From positions 426,037-490,036 of the forward strand of contig NZ_LQPC01000030.1 in NCBI RefSeq assembly GCF_002101705.1: a stretch of DNA of 64,000 nt. Reading direction: 5' to 3'. The notes under the pieces are model-generated. The model did not search any database. It was not told the DNA's origin and saw only the letters and a list, made by a program, of their open reading frames with translations. The DNA is from Mycolicibacterium iranicum. GTDB taxonomy: Bacteria; Actinomycetota; Actinomycetes; Mycobacteriales; Mycobacteriaceae. This document shows positions 14,592-24,658 of the stretch, one piece after another (the first letter of the stretch is position 1; every line of letters starts with the position of its first letter). Made by a program: the position numbers and the translations under genes.

Positions 14592-15728
14592 CTACAGTGC
14601 CCTGCGCCGGCCCAGTGTCGCGGTGGCCGACTCCTGCCCGGCCTTCTTCGGCGTCCCGTAGTACCCGTCGGTGAAGCGTCCCGGCTTGTCCTTCGCCGCC
14701 CGCACCGCCGGTCCGTCGTCTTGATCGTGATCGTGGTGGTCATGGTGGTCATGGCTGTGCCCATGCCCATGTGTGTGACCATGGCCGTGCGAATGCCCAA
14801 GCGAAGAGGGCACTTTCGCGTTCGGATCGATCAGGCGTGGCAGCGCATCGAGTGCCTTGCGGACATCCTTGTCGTACTTGACCACCACCGAGACGGTGTC
14901 CGAGAGTATCCGGGCGTTGAGTTCGTCGACACCCAGCACCGCCAGGGTGCGTGCCCAGTCGATGGTCTCCGAGATGCTGGGCGCCTTGCGGAGTTCGAGT
15001 TCGCGCAGCCCGCGGACGATATCGACGAGCTCGCCGGCCAGGGCGTCGGAGAGTCCGGTGTTCTTCGACCGGACGATCTCCAACTCGCGTTCTGCTGCGG
15101 GGTAGTCCAGGAACAGGTGCAGACACCTGCGCTTGAGCGCAGCCGCCAGGTCGCGGGTGTTGTTCGACGTCAGGATGACGTAGGGCGCATGCTTGGCAAT
15201 GAATGTCCCGATCTCGGGAACCGAAACCTGGTATTCGCCAAGCAGTTCCAACAGCACCGCCTCCAATGCCTCGTCCGCGCGGTCGATCTCGTCGACGAGC
15301 AGAACCACCGGCTCCTCGGAGCGCACCGCCTCCAACAGCGGCCTCGGTGCGAGGAATCGGTCGGAGAAGAACACGCTTTCCTGGGCGCCGATCCGCTCGA
15401 CCGCCTCCCCCAGATCCGGGGCGTCCGCGACGATCTGGCCGATCTTCTCGCGCAGGATCTGGGTATAGAGCAGCTGCTTGCCGTAGTCCCATTCGTAGAG
15501 CGCCTTGGTCTCGTCCTGACCTTCGTAGCACTGCAGCCGCAGGAGCCGCCGGCCGGTCGCCGCAGCGAGAGCCTTCGCCAGTTCGGTCTTTCCGACGCCG
15601 GCCGGACCCTCGATCAGGAGGGGCTTGTCCAGCCGGGTCTGCAGGAACACCGTGGTGGCGAGACGCTCGTCGGCCAGGTAGCCCTCCCCGGCGAGCGCCT
15701 CGCGCACCTCGTCAACAGATGAGTACAT
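14592..15728 (-). CDS. MoxR-family AAA+ ATPase with C-terminal His-rich tail
   Basis: 378 residues from ATG 15728 (MYSSVDEVREAL), 2 bp after the mno stop. Walker A is GPAGVGKTE, Walker B is VVLLVDEIDRAD, and sensor 1 is VILTSNN. The C-terminus carries GHSHGHGHTHGHGHSHDHH and further H/D residues, a clear metal-binding segment. Predicted to act with the VWA protein as a metal-loading or activating chaperone for the metal-dependent methanol dehydrogenase encoded just upstream. Confidence 0.87.
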   Translation of the reverse strand: MYSSVDEVREALAGEGYLADERLATTVFLQTRLDKPLLIEGPAGVGKTELAKALAAATGRRLLRLQCYEGQDETKALYEWDYGKQLLYTQILREKIGQIVADAPDLGEAVERIGAQESVFFSDRFLAPRPLLEAVRSEEPVVLLVDEIDRADEALEAVLLELLGEYQVSVPEIGTFIAKHAPYVILTSNNTRDLAAALKRRCLHLFLDYPAAERELEIVRSKNTGLSDALAGELVDIVRGLRELELRKAPSISETIDWARTLAVLGVDELNARILSDTVSVVVKYDKDVRKALDALPRLIDPNAKVPSSLGHSHGHGHTHGHGHSHDHHDHHDHDQDDGPAVRAAKDKPGRFTDGYYGTPKKAGQESATATLGRRRAL

Positions 15729-15730
15729 GG

Positions 15731-17023
15731 TCAGGGCAGCAGCTCGTCGAGGCTGCCGTTCATGCAGTGCTCGACCACCGGTCGCACCGTGTCGAAGGTG
15801 CATTCCTTGGCGTTGCCCGGCGTGCAGGCGTCACCGAGCACATGGTTGGTGATGCGATCCACGTCGGCCTTGTCACCCTTGATCACCTTGGCGTTCTCGT
15901 AGAACTTCGTCGGGCCCTGGCCCAGCCGGTTCTTCGAGTAGCTGTCCTGCTTGACGTCGACGAAGCGTTCGATGATGTTGACGTCGCGCAGCAGTCGAAT
16001 AGCCGCGGCCAGCGCGGCATCGGCGGCCTGGACATCGGTCATGCCGTAGGTGTCCACACCCATCGCCTGCGCGATGTCGGCAAACCGCTTGTAGGCCACC
16101 GGCATGTTGAACGCCCACACCCGGGGCAGGGCAATGGCGTTGTTCAGGCCGTGGTGGGTGTCGTAGAACGCTGACACGGCATGCGAGATCGAGTGGATGA
16201 TGCCGAGACCACCGGAGTTGAAGGCCTGGGCGGCGATGTACTGCGCGTACATCATGCCTTCGCGGCCTTTGAGATCTGTTCCGTTCCACGTGGCTTCGCG
16301 CAGATTCTCGGCGGTCAGCTTGATGGCGCGGATCGCGTTGCCCAGCGATGGTTCGAAGTTCAGTCGTGAGACGTAAGGTTCCGAAGCATGCGCGAGAACG
16401 TCGAAGCCGCACTGCGCCGTGTAGTCGACCGGGCATTCGTAGTAGAGCACCGGATCGTCGACGGCCAGCGTGGCGACCGAGGCGTCGTCGAAGGCGACGT
16501 ACTTGTGCGGGTTGTCGGGGTCGGTCGTGGTGTCGGTGATGACGTAGGCCCATGACGTCTCCGACCCGGTGCCCGCCGTCGTCGAGATCGCGATGTGTGG
16601 CGGGTTCTTCGGATTCTCGCTCTTGTTGAATCCCTCGAAATCGTTGACGTTGCGGCCGTCGTGGGCGATAGAGATGCGGGCGCCCTTACAGGCGTCGTGG
16701 GTGGAGCCGCCACCGATGGAGATGAAGCTGTCGCACTCGTTTTCCTGGTAGAGCTTCACCGAGTCCATCACGTTGTAGTCCTTGGGATTGGACTCCACCT
16801 GGTCGTAGACGACGACCTCGAGACCGTGCCATTTCAACGATTCGGCCATGTTGTGCACGATGTCGGTGCCGCGCAGACCCGAGCTCATCAGCAGGGTTCG
16901 TTTGAACCCCATCTTGAGTGCCTCGGGGCCGACCATCTCGTGGGCGCCCGGACCCATCATGGCTCGGGGGAATGGGTGAAACTCCTTGATGGGGAAGGGC
17001 TTGAGGAGATCTTCGACCTTCAT
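15731..17023 (-). CDS. mno: mycofactocin-associated (NDMA-dependent) methanol dehydrogenase
   Basis: 430 residues, beginning MKVEDLLKPFPIKEFHPFPR, the typical start of methanol:NDMA oxidoreductases. It has ISIGGGSTHDACKGA, STTAGTGSETSWAYV and the metal-ligand region HSISHAVSAFYDTHHGLNNA. The family oxidises methanol and short alcohols with tightly bound NAD, re-oxidised by mycofactocin (NDMA in vitro). First gene of the minus-strand operon mno-moxR-VWA-ADH-mnoS-mnoR, which therefore includes its own regulators. Confidence 0.88.
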   Translation of the reverse strand: MKVEDLLKPFPIKEFHPFPRAMMGPGAHEMVGPEALKMGFKRTLLMSSGLRGTDIVHNMAESLKWHGLEVVVYDQVESNPKDYNVMDSVKLYQENECDSFISIGGGSTHDACKGARISIAHDGRNVNDFEGFNKSENPKNPPHIAISTTAGTGSETSWAYVITDTTTDPDNPHKYVAFDDASVATLAVDDPVLYYECPVDYTAQCGFDVLAHASEPYVSRLNFEPSLGNAIRAIKLTAENLREATWNGTDLKGREGMMYAQYIAAQAFNSGGLGIIHSISHAVSAFYDTHHGLNNAIALPRVWAFNMPVAYKRFADIAQAMGVDTYGMTDVQAADAALAAAIRLLRDVNIIERFVDVKQDSYSKNRLGQGPTKFYENAKVIKGDKADVDRITNHVLGDACTPGNAKECTFDTVRPVVEHCMNGSLDELLP

Positions 17024-17396
17024 GGCTGGTCCTCTCGAGGCTCGCTGTCCGATGCAGCACGGGTATCGGACACCAAGCTAGGCACGCGGGTGTGAGCCAC
17101 GGAACAGCTCGAGGGCAAGACCGAATCGTCGGGCAGCACAAGTGCACTCGACCGGGCAGGGCGCTACCTACCTGGTTGGAGGGGTACCCGTATGCGCAGC
17201 GCGATCGTCGACATCATCAGGAAGTGGGCGATCCTCGGACTCGTCCTTGGCAGCCGTCATCCCGGCACATCCCTCCCACTCGTGGTGGGGGGATGACCAC
17301 AAGTGCGTCACCTCGCACCCGACTCTTGACCCACGTGGATCCCGATGCTTGTATTTGAACAACGTTCGAAACCGAACGATGTTCGAAAGGCTCGCG
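17024..17396. promoter_or_regulatory. mno/TetR divergent intergenic region with palindrome
   Basis: This 373-bp gap contains no convincing gene. TGTCCGAT (17046-17053) and ATCGGACA (17065-17072) are an exact inverted repeat 23-49 bp before the mno start, a candidate site for MnoR or another activator. Nearer the TetR gene is a separate operator. Confidence 0.4.
17357..17384. promoter_or_regulatory. TetR-type operator
   Basis: GAACAACGTTCG (17357-17368) and CGAACGATGTTC (17373-17384) form 12-bp arms with one mismatch around a 4-bp spacer, ending 12 bases before the TetR start. Autoregulation by the adjacent repressor is the natural reading. Confidence 0.65.
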
Positions 17397-17969
17397 ATGC
17401 CCAGAACCCGCAGGACGGTGTCTGTGCTTCCCTACGGCGCGCTGGACCGTGAACACCTGGTCAAGCATTTGCTTGAGCTGGCCCGCAGGGTCGGGGTGGA
17501 GAACGTGACGATGCGGGCGCTGGCAGCCGAGGCGGGTACGTCGGCGTCGTCGGTGTACTACCACGTCAAAGACAAGGCGGCACTGCTCGATCTGCTCGCC
17601 GAGTCAGTGCTCGGCGGCATCGCCATCCCGACCGACGGTGACTGGGAGCAGCGCATCGCCGAACTCCACACCAACGCGTGGCGGGCCATGGTCGAAGTCC
17701 CCGGGATCGCCGCCCTGCTGCAGCAGCGCTCGCTGGCCGGCCTGGCAGGAACCATGGACCACGCCGCGAAGACCATCATGGCCGAGTCCGGTTGGCCTGC
17801 CGAGGATCTCGACGCCGCCCACGTCGTCCTGTACATCCATCTGCTGGGCTCGGTGCAGCTCGAACACCATTTACATGGCGCGGGCTCCGACGAGGCCCAC
17901 GCCAGATTCGATCAGGGCCTGCGCATCATCCTCGCGGGTTTGCGCACCTGCCGTCCGTCCACCCCGTGA
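17397..17969 (+). CDS. TetR-family transcriptional regulator
   Basis: 190 residues from ATG 17397 (MPRTRRTVSVLPYG), chosen because CGAAAGG precedes it and an upstream ATG at 17379 lies inside the operator. The HTH is VENVTMRALAAEAGTSASSVYYHVKDKAALLDLLAE at about residues 35-70; the rest is the ligand-binding core. It precedes a P450 gene in the same direction and probably controls it. Confidence 0.85.
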   Translation: MPRTRRTVSVLPYGALDREHLVKHLLELARRVGVENVTMRALAAEAGTSASSVYYHVKDKAALLDLLAESVLGGIAIPTDGDWEQRIAELHTNAWRAMVEVPGIAALLQQRSLAGLAGTMDHAAKTIMAESGWPAEDLDAAHVVLYIHLLGSVQLEHHLHGAGSDEAHARFDQGLRIILAGLRTCRPSTP

Positions 17970-17971
17970 CA

Positions 17972-18058
17972 CCCGTCGCTTCGCTCGCCCCGACAACTTC
18001 ACCCCGTCGCTTCGCTCGCCCCGACAACTTCACCCCGTCGCTTCGCTCGCCCCGACAA
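17972..18058. repeat. 31-bp tandem repeat, three copies
   Basis: CCCGTCGCTTCGCTCGCCCC followed by GACAACTTCAC repeats at 17972, 18003 and 18034; the last copy is cut after GACAA. It fills the TetR-P450 gap. A near-identical reverse complement is found inside the coding sequence at 43835-43856. Confidence 0.85.
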
Positions 18059-18068
18059 GGAGATCGCC

Positions 18069-19262
18069 ATGTCCTATCCGCTGCACTCACCGGCGTTCTA
18101 CTCAGGTGATCCATTTCCGGCCTACCGGGAGCTGCGCGCCACCGACCCCGTCCACTGGAACGACGAGCACGGCTTCTGGGGGCTGCTCAAATATGAGGAC
18201 GTTCGGTACGTCTCGACCAATCCCGCTCTGTTCTCGTCGGCACGGGGAATCACCGTTCCAGATCCGGCGATCGAGAACCCGGTGATGGAAGGCAGCCTGA
18301 TCTTCACCGATCCGCCCCGGCACCGACAGCTGCGCAAGCTGATCAATTCGGGATTCACCCGCCGCCAGGTCGCCGTCCTCGAGCCGAAACTGCGCACTTT
18401 CGCGCGGTCGGCGCTCGACGCGATCAACCCGACAGCGGGCATCGAGTTCGCCGAACAGATTGCGGCGCCGCTGCCCACCCGGATGATCGCGGAGCTGCTG
18501 GGCGCGCCCGACCAGGACTGGGAACAGTTCCGCCGATGGTCGGATGCGGCAGTGGGAATGGATGACCCCGAGATCGAGCTCGACACGTTCGCCGCGATGG
18601 GTGAGCTTTACCAATACTTCGAAGGCTTGATCGCGCTGCGCCGCACCGGTGCGCTCAACGATGCCGACGATCTGCTGTCCGTGCTGGTGGCCGCCGAGGT
18701 GGACGGCGTGCGCCTCAGCGATCAGGACCTCCTGCAGTTCTGTCTGCTACTCCTGATCGCAGGGAACGAGACAACGCGCAACCTGATCGCGCTGGGAACG
18801 CTGGCGCTCATCGAACACCCCGATCAGCTGCAGCTGTTGCGTGAGCACCGCGAATTGATCCCGTCGGCGGTCGAAGAACTGCTCAGATTCACCTCACCGG
18901 TTGCGAACATGACCCGCTGCGCCACCCGCGACGTCGAAATCCGAGGACGGCTGATCCGGGAAGGGCAGTACGTCACGATGCTGTACGGATCGGCCAACCG
19001 TGACGAAGCGGTGTTCGGCCCCACCTCCGAGCACCTCGACATCACCCGCAACCCGAACCCGCATCTGGCCTTCGGATGCGGGGAGCACTCGTGTCTGGGG
19101 GCTCAACTGGCGCGGCTGGAAGCCTGCGTACTGTTCGAGGAACTGCTGGGGCGCTTCGAGCACATCGAGCTCGACGGTGACGTCGTGCGAATGCAGGCCA
19201 CGATGGTGCCGGGAGTGCGCCAGATGCCCGTGACGCTGCAGCAGGCCCGGCTGCCCGCCTGA
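18069..19262 (+). CDS. cytochrome P450
   Basis: 397 residues with AAGGAGATCGCC before ATG. I-helix LLLIAGNETTRN near 230, ExxR in SAVEELLRFTSP near 270, heme loop LAFGCGEHSCLGAQLARLE near 340 with the Cys ligand. A class I bacterial P450 needing a ferredoxin, none of which is nearby. Substrate cannot be told from sequence; the adjacent TetR gene suggests substrate-induced expression. Confidence 0.88.
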   Translation: MSYPLHSPAFYSGDPFPAYRELRATDPVHWNDEHGFWGLLKYEDVRYVSTNPALFSSARGITVPDPAIENPVMEGSLIFTDPPRHRQLRKLINSGFTRRQVAVLEPKLRTFARSALDAINPTAGIEFAEQIAAPLPTRMIAELLGAPDQDWEQFRRWSDAAVGMDDPEIELDTFAAMGELYQYFEGLIALRRTGALNDADDLLSVLVAAEVDGVRLSDQDLLQFCLLLLIAGNETTRNLIALGTLALIEHPDQLQLLREHRELIPSAVEELLRFTSPVANMTRCATRDVEIRGRLIREGQYVTMLYGSANRDEAVFGPTSEHLDITRNPNPHLAFGCGEHSCLGAQLARLEACVLFEELLGRFEHIELDGDVVRMQATMVPGVRQMPVTLQQARLPA

Positions 19263-19403
19263 GCGCGGTCATCGACACGTCGGCAAACACTGAACTTCCT
19301 CGGGTGTTGGGTACACAATGGTGAAACCGTCAACCAACTGCTACGAGACGAGTCCGACATTCAGTCCTTCAGCGCTCTGTCGACGACGCAGCTGGATGCC
19401 GCT

Positions 19404-20639
19404 GTGTCGGGGCGCGGTCTGGTACCCGCCTTCCAGCCCGTGGTGACACTCCCGGATGAAGTGGTCGTCGGTTACGAGGCGTTGGCGCGCTGGCCGTCCC
19501 TGAACTCTCCCCCGCCGGCGGACGTGTTCGCTCATGCCGCGGCGACGGACCGACTGGACCAACTCGACCACGCGTGTATCAGCTCCGCGGCGCGCGCCGC
19601 ACTCGACGTCCCCTCGACTGCAGGCATGCTGCTGCTGGTCAACTGCGAGCCGACTACTGCGGGCATCGACGTGCCCGCGGGTACCGCGCTGTCAGAAGCG
19701 GTCAGCAACTTCAGCTTGATGTTCGAACTGACCGAGCGGGGACTGTTGCGCGATCCCCCGGCGCTGCTCCGAAAGGTGGCTGCACTGCGCTCCCTGGGGG
19801 GCATGATCGCACTCGACGACATCGGTGCGCATCCGGACTCGCTGGCGTTGCTCGACATCATCTCCCCCGACGTGATGAAGATCGATCTGAGACTCGTTCA
19901 GCGGCAACCCAATCAGCTGCAGGCGCGGACCATCGCCGCCGTCATCGCCCATCACGAACGCACGGGCGCGACCATCTTGGCCGAGGGCATCGAGACCGAC
20001 GAGCATCTGGAGCAGGCGCTCGCCTACGGTGCCACCCTGGGGCAGGGCTATCGGTTCGGCCGCCCCGGCGCTCTGGGCGCGGTGGATCGCAGCTCCGGCG
20101 TTCCGCAGCTGCCGCCGTCGACCGGTCAGCCCGAAACATCCCTGACGCCCTTTGAACTGGCGATTACGCACAGCGGTGCACGCACGATGCGCAAGCGAAC
20201 CTTGATCGAACTGTCGCGCCACCTCGAGCGTTTGGCATCAGCGGCCGAAAGTCCGCCGATCGTGCTCTTCACCCTCCAACAGCACGGCAACTATCGCGGC
20301 CAGACGCGGAAGAACTTCACCGCGCTCGCGAAGAGGTCGCCGCTCGTCGTCGCCTTCGCCGTGAACGCCGTAGACGAACTCGACTCGGCCCTGCGATGGG
20401 TCGACATCGGCGTGGACGACCCGATGACGCTGGAATGGGACATGGTGGTGATCGGTCCCGATACCGCCGCAGCCCTGATCGCTCGCGAGCTGGAACCACC
20501 CGGAAGCGCTGCCCAGGAAAACGATCGTCGCTTCGAAACCGTCATCACGTTCGATCGAGCTCGGGTCGCGGAGCTGGCGCGCAATCTGCTTAATCGGTGC
20601 CCGGCAATTCCGTCGACCGACGGCGCACTCAGCGCGTGA
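19404..20639 (+). CDS. EAL-domain phosphodiesterase with C-terminal DICT-like domain
   Basis: 411 residues from GTG 19404. Catalytic EAL residues appear intact: [39 protein letters not shown] and GQGYRFGRP. It should hydrolyse cyclic di-GMP. Residues 245-411 resemble the DICT sensory domain often fused to EAL. The reading frame continues upstream without a stop to the P450 stop codon and looks protein-like (RDESDIQSFSALSTTQLDAA), but offers only CTG starts, so the true N-terminus may lie earlier. Confidence 0.75.
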   Translation: MSGRGLVPAFQPVVTLPDEVVVGYEALARWPSLNSPPPADVFAHAAATDRLDQLDHACISSAARAALDVPSTAGMLLLVNCEPTTAGIDVPAGTALSEAVSNFSLMFELTERGLLRDPPALLRKVAALRSLGGMIALDDIGAHPDSLALLDIISPDVMKIDLRLVQRQPNQLQARTIAAVIAHHERTGATILAEGIETDEHLEQALAYGATLGQGYRFGRPGALGAVDRSSGVPQLPPSTGQPETSLTPFELAITHSGARTMRKRTLIELSRHLERLASAAESPPIVLFTLQQHGNYRGQTRKNFTALAKRSPLVVAFAVNAVDELDSALRWVDIGVDDPMTLEWDMVVIGPDTAAALIARELEPPGSAAQENDRRFETVITFDRARVAELARNLLNRCPAIPSTDGALSA

Positions 20640-21708
20640 CGGCTGTCAGGGCCTTGGCAACGGCGGCGAGGTCGTCGTCGGTGACGTCGACATGCGGGGA
20701 GATCCGCAGCGCGGGATGATGCATCTGGCGCGGCGCACGCTGGATCCCGACATATGTGGCCACAATGCCGTGCTCGGCGATCAGGCGCTCCCGCACCTGT
20801 GCGCCGTCGACGCCATCGGGTGGCTGCAGGGTCGTGATCGCGCTCGGCTCGTCGACGTGTTCGATCACCCGCCAACCGGGTACCTCGGCGAGCGCCGTGC
20901 GGGCGGCCGCACCGACCTCTCGCAGCCGAGCCTGCACCGCGCTGGGGCCTGCGGCGACGTGCTCGCCCAGCGCGACCGAAAATCCGACCTGCAGGCCGAC
21001 ATTCGTCTCCGCATGGCCGAGCCGTTCCCGCGTCGAATCTGTCAGCAAACCGGGACGAGTGGCCAGGAAGCCAACCCCCCGCGGCCCCGCGGTCCATTTG
21101 CGTGACGACGAGTAGACGGCGTCGGCGCCGATGTCAGCCATACTCAAATGCGCGAAACCCTGCGCTGCATCGACGAACATCGGAATGCCGTGCCCGTGGC
21201 ACGCGCTGGCCATCGCATGGACCGGCTGCACGATTCCGCTGTGGCTGCCCAACACCGTGAAATGCACCAGCGCAGGCGGATGGTGAGCCAGTGCAGCCCC
21301 GACCGCGTTGACGTCGAGGCGACCGAACTCATCGACCGGCAGCAGCCGGATGTCAAAACCGTGCCGGGCCATGATGGCCAGGTTGGGGCCGTACTCGCCT
21401 TGTAGGCACGCGACCGTCCGCTCCCCCGTCCAGTCCCCGAGCAGGATGTCGAGCGCATGATTGGATCCGGTGGTGAAGGAGACGCCGGCATCGGGCATCC
21501 CGAGCAGGGCGCGGATGGCGGCGCGGCCGGCGTCGAGTACCGGTGCCGCGGCCTGCGCGGCGACGTAGCCGCCGACCTCGGCCTCGTGACGGGCGTGCTG
21601 GGAAGCGGCCTCGATGGCGGCGAAGCTCTGGCGCGAGCAGGCCGCGCTGTCCACGTGCACTCCGGCGGCGGGCGGGCGCGCGGCGCGCCAGGTCTCGGCG
21701 AGCGTCAT
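20629..21708 (-). CDS. egtE: ergothioneine C-S lyase EgtE (PLP enzyme)
   Basis: 359 residues, fold type I PLP enzyme with the lysine in [14 protein letters not shown] near 212 and [11 protein letters not shown] binding the cofactor pyridine. It cleaves hercynylcysteine sulfoxide to ergothioneine. Last gene of egtABCDE, 13 bp after egtD, and overlaps the convergent EAL gene by 11 bp. Confidence 0.85.
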   Translation of the reverse strand: MTLAETWRAARPPAAGVHVDSAACSRQSFAAIEAASQHARHEAEVGGYVAAQAAAPVLDAGRAAIRALLGMPDAGVSFTTGSNHALDILLGDWTGERTVACLQGEYGPNLAIMARHGFDIRLLPVDEFGRLDVNAVGAALAHHPPALVHFTVLGSHSGIVQPVHAMASACHGHGIPMFVDAAQGFAHLSMADIGADAVYSSSRKWTAGPRGVGFLATRPGLLTDSTRERLGHAETNVGLQVGFSVALGEHVAAGPSAVQARLREVGAAARTALAEVPGWRVIEHVDEPSAITTLQPPDGVDGAQVRERLIAEHGIVATYVGIQRAPRQMHHPALRISPHVDVTDDDLAAVAKALTAVTR

Positions 21709-21721
21709 GACACCGATTCCA

Positions 21722-22684
21722 TCACTTCACCGCAAGGGAAAGTCCGAAATCGCCGGCGTCGTCGGTCCACCAGTGGGTCCGGCGCAAACCCGCGGCGGCC
21801 AGTTCGGCCTCCACTCCTTCGGGCCGGAATTTGCACGACACCTCGGTCAGCATCTGCTCGCCGTCGGTGAAGTCGATGTCGAGATCCAGTGCCGCGATGT
21901 GGACTCGCTGCGCACGAGTCGAGCGCAACCACATCTCGATGCGCTCCTCGTCGGCGTTCCACACCGCGACGTGGTCGAACTGCTCGACGTCGAAGTCGGC
22001 GCCGAGCTCGCGGTTGACCACCGTGAGGACGTTGCGGTTGAAACGCGCGGTTACGCCCGCGCTGTCGTCGTAGGCGCGCACCAGCCGAGCCGGGTCTTTG
22101 ACCAGATCCGTGCCGAGCAGCAGCGCGTCGCCCGGCTGCATCATCTCCGACACCGATGCCAGGAACTCGGCCCGGGGCCCGGGTGTCAGGTTGCCGATCG
22201 TCGAGCCCAGAAACGCGACGAGGCGCCGGCCGATCCGCGGGATCTTGCCGAGGTGTTCCTCGAAATCTCCGCACACGGCCTCGATCTCGACACCGGGGTA
22301 CTCGTTCTGGATCGCGGCGCCGGCTGCCCGCAGCACGCTGGAGTCGACGTCGAACGGGATGAACCGGCGCAGCGATCCACCGTCGCGCAGCGCGTCGAGC
22401 AGCATGCGCGTCTTCTCCGACGTCCCGCTGCCCAGCTCGACGAGCGTGTCGGCGTTCGACGCATCGGCGATCTCCGTGGCCCTCGCCTTGAGGATCTGCG
22501 CCTCCGTGCGCGTCGGGTAGTACTCAGGCAGGCGGGTGATCTGATCGAACAGATCGCTGCCTGCTGCGTCGTAGAACCACTTGGGCGGCAGAGTTTTCGG
22601 GCTTTGCGATAGTCCGTGCCGGACGTCGCGACGCAGCGCCTCCTCGGCGGCGTCGGCAGCCAGATAGTTTTCCAGTGCGAACAT
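21722..22684 (-). CDS. egtD: histidine N-alpha-methyltransferase EgtD
   Basis: 320 residues starting [18 protein letters not shown]; the ORF continues upstream but this is the family start. [19 protein letters not shown] is the SAM motif and [15 protein letters not shown] and [16 protein letters not shown] are typical. It trimethylates histidine to hercynine. Two bases separate it from egtC. Confidence 0.92.
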   Translation of the reverse strand: MFALENYLAADAAEEALRRDVRHGLSQSPKTLPPKWFYDAAGSDLFDQITRLPEYYPTRTEAQILKARATEIADASNADTLVELGSGTSEKTRMLLDALRDGGSLRRFIPFDVDSSVLRAAGAAIQNEYPGVEIEAVCGDFEEHLGKIPRIGRRLVAFLGSTIGNLTPGPRAEFLASVSEMMQPGDALLLGTDLVKDPARLVRAYDDSAGVTARFNRNVLTVVNRELGADFDVEQFDHVAVWNADEERIEMWLRSTRAQRVHIAALDLDIDFTDGEQMLTEVSCKFRPEGVEAELAAAGLRRTHWWTDDAGDFGLSLAVK

Positions 22685-22686
22685 CG

Positions 22687-23376
22687 TCACGATCCTCTCA
22701 GCGGTGTCAGGTGCACGCGCGAATTTTCGACCTCGACAAGGTGCCTGTCCGGGATCTCCTGCCACCCGGGGTCGTCGTCGTAAGGTTCGCTGGCGAGGAC
22801 CACCCCGTCGTCGCGGCGGAGGACGGACAACGTGTCGCCCCAGGTGGTGGCCAGAAGCCGGGAACCGTTGCCCGCCACAATGTTCAGCCGCGCGTTCGGG
22901 TCGTCGGCGGCGACGCCGGTGATCGTGTCCGCGAGCGCCTCCATGTCGCGGTCGAAGATCAACGCCGCCAGCAGCGCGCTGTCGTTGGTCGATTCGGTGT
23001 GCCGCGCGGCGGGCAGCACCGCGCGATCAACGATTCCGTTGTGGGACAGCAGCCAGGTGCCGTCGCTGAACGGTGCCGACGCTGATGCCTCGATCGGCAT
23101 GCCGACCGTGGCCGACCGGACCGCGGCGACCACGCAGCCACTCGACAGCGCGGGCGCGACGGAGGCGAACGACGCGTCACCCCACAGGGGTGCGGCGCTG
23201 CGCCACCGCCGAGGTACGCCACCGTCGAAAAAGCCGACGCCCCAACCGTCGGCATTCATCAGGCCGTGCTTCTGGCGGCGCGGGGCATACGACTGCACCA
23301 GCAGTCCCGACGACGGCTCGAGCACCAGCGATGCCACCGAGACGGGCTCGCCGAGCCACGCCAGATGTCTACACAT
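22687..23376 (-). CDS. egtC: gamma-glutamyl hercynylcysteine sulfoxide amidohydrolase EgtC
   Basis: 229 residues beginning [11 protein letters not shown]; Cys2 becomes the N-terminal nucleophile of this class II glutamine-amidotransferase-like hydrolase. [11 protein letters not shown] and LLSHNGIVD are the conserved binding loops. It removes glutamate from the EgtB product. The start overlaps the egtB end by 8 nt. Confidence 0.92.
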   Translation of the reverse strand: MCRHLAWLGEPVSVASLVLEPSSGLLVQSYAPRRQKHGLMNADGWGVGFFDGGVPRRWRSAAPLWGDASFASVAPALSSGCVVAAVRSATVGMPIEASASAPFSDGTWLLSHNGIVDRAVLPAARHTESTNDSALLAALIFDRDMEALADTITGVAADDPNARLNIVAGNGSRLLATTWGDTLSVLRRDDGVVLASEPYDDDPGWQEIPDRHLVEVENSRVHLTPLRGS

Positions 23377-24658
23377 CCCAGGCCAGACGGACGCCGGAGA
23401 AGATCTGCCTACGGATCGGATGGTCCCAGTTGCGGAAGCTGGGACGCAGAATGCCCGAGGCAACCGCCCAGGACCATCCGCGCAGCACCCGGTACTCGGC
23501 GGAGGTGGTGCCTTCGAAGAAGGGTTCGGAGTACTGCTTGTAGACCATCGCAGTGAAGCCGGGCCACGGCCGCAGCGGTGATGTCGTCCATTCCCACACA
23601 TCGCCGAGCATCTGCTCCGCCCCGTAGGCGGAGGCTCCGCCCGGGTAGGCGCCGACCGGCGCCGGCCGCAGTGCTTCACCGCCCAGGTTGGCCAGCTCGG
23701 CGTTGGGTTGTGTTGTGCCCCAGGGATATCGGCGCCGGCTGTGTGATTCGGGGTCCCACGCGCACGCTTTCTCCCACTCGATCTCCGTGGGCAGGCGGGC
23801 CCCCGCCCAGGCTGCGAACGCCTCAGCCTCGTAGTAAGTGACGTGCTGGACCGGTTCGTCGGCGGGGATCTCCTCGACATGACCGAACCTGGTCCGGGTG
23901 CCGTCGGGATTCCAGAACAGCGGGGCGGTCAGGCCGGCCTGCTGCCGATGCGTCCACCCGGCGTGCGACCACCAGCGCGGCTCCCGGTATCCGCCGTCGG
24001 CGATGAATTGCTGCCACTCGCCGTTGGTCACCGGCACACGTCCGATACGGAAGGCGGGGACGTCGACGGTGTGCGCGGGGCGTTCATTGTCCAAGGAGAA
24101 CGGCTCGGTGGCGGCGTCCACCCCGAGCGTGAACTCTCCTGCCGGAACCAGGACCGATGTGCCCGCCAGCCCGGACCTACCGCGCGGCAGAGGCCTTCCA
24201 CGGTCGAGCAGAGGCGCTCCGGTGCGCAGGCTCAGCGCCTGCAGCATCGTCTCGTCGTGCTGATTTTCGTGGCTGGTCACGAGTGCGAAGGTGAAGGCGT
24301 CGGGGTGGTTGTCGGGCAGCGCCTCGAGCTTGTCCAGCGCCCGGCCCCGGACGGTCGCGCAGTAGTTGCGCGCGTCGGTCGGCGGCAGCAGCGGCAGGTC
24401 GACCCGGGCGGCGCGGGAGTGGACGAACGCGTCGTAGAGCTGGTCGACCTGCGGGGTGAGCAGACCAGGCCGGTCGGGATCGCCGCCCCGCAGCAGCCAG
24501 AGTTCTTCCTGCTGGCCGATGTGCGCGAGGTCCCACACGAGCGGGCTCATCAGCGGGTCGTACTGGCGGCGCAGTTCCGCGTCGTCGAAATCGACGAGCC
24601 GCAGCGTGCGATCCCTGGCTTTGGTCAGTTCACCGGCGAGCGTCTCGCGCGTCGTCAC
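23369..24658 (-). CDS. egtB: hercynine oxygenase EgtB
   Basis: 429 residues: N-terminal DinB-like domain with iron ligands in [11 protein letters not shown] and [11 protein letters not shown], and C-terminal FGE-sulfatase domain with [31 protein letters not shown] and RGWSWAV. It couples hercynine and gamma-glutamylcysteine with oxygen and ferrous iron. Overlaps egtA by 4 nt. Confidence 0.93.
   Translation of the reverse strand: MTTRETLAGELTKARDRTLRLVDFDDAELRRQYDPLMSPLVWDLAHIGQQEELWLLRGGDPDRPGLLTPQVDQLYDAFVHSRAARVDLPLLPPTDARNYCATVRGRALDKLEALPDNHPDAFTFALVTSHENQHDETMLQALSLRTGAPLLDRGRPLPRGRSGLAGTSVLVPAGEFTLGVDAATEPFSLDNERPAHTVDVPAFRIGRVPVTNGEWQQFIADGGYREPRWWSHAGWTHRQQAGLTAPLFWNPDGTRTRFGHVEEIPADEPVQHVTYYEAEAFAAWAGARLPTEIEWEKACAWDPESHSRRRYPWGTTQPNAELANLGGEALRPAPVGAYPGGASAYGAEQMLGDVWEWTTSPLRPWPGFTAMVYKQYSEPFFEGTTSAEYRVLRGWSWAVASGILRPSFRNWDHPIRRQIFSGVRLAWDV

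Noticed and set aside
17142..17396. Long N-terminal extension of the TetR gene
   Set aside because: It spans the operator and mno promoter region and contains no family sequence.
17972..18058. Tandem 31-bp repeat as CRISPR array
   Set aside because: Copies are directly adjacent with no spacers and no cas genes are present.
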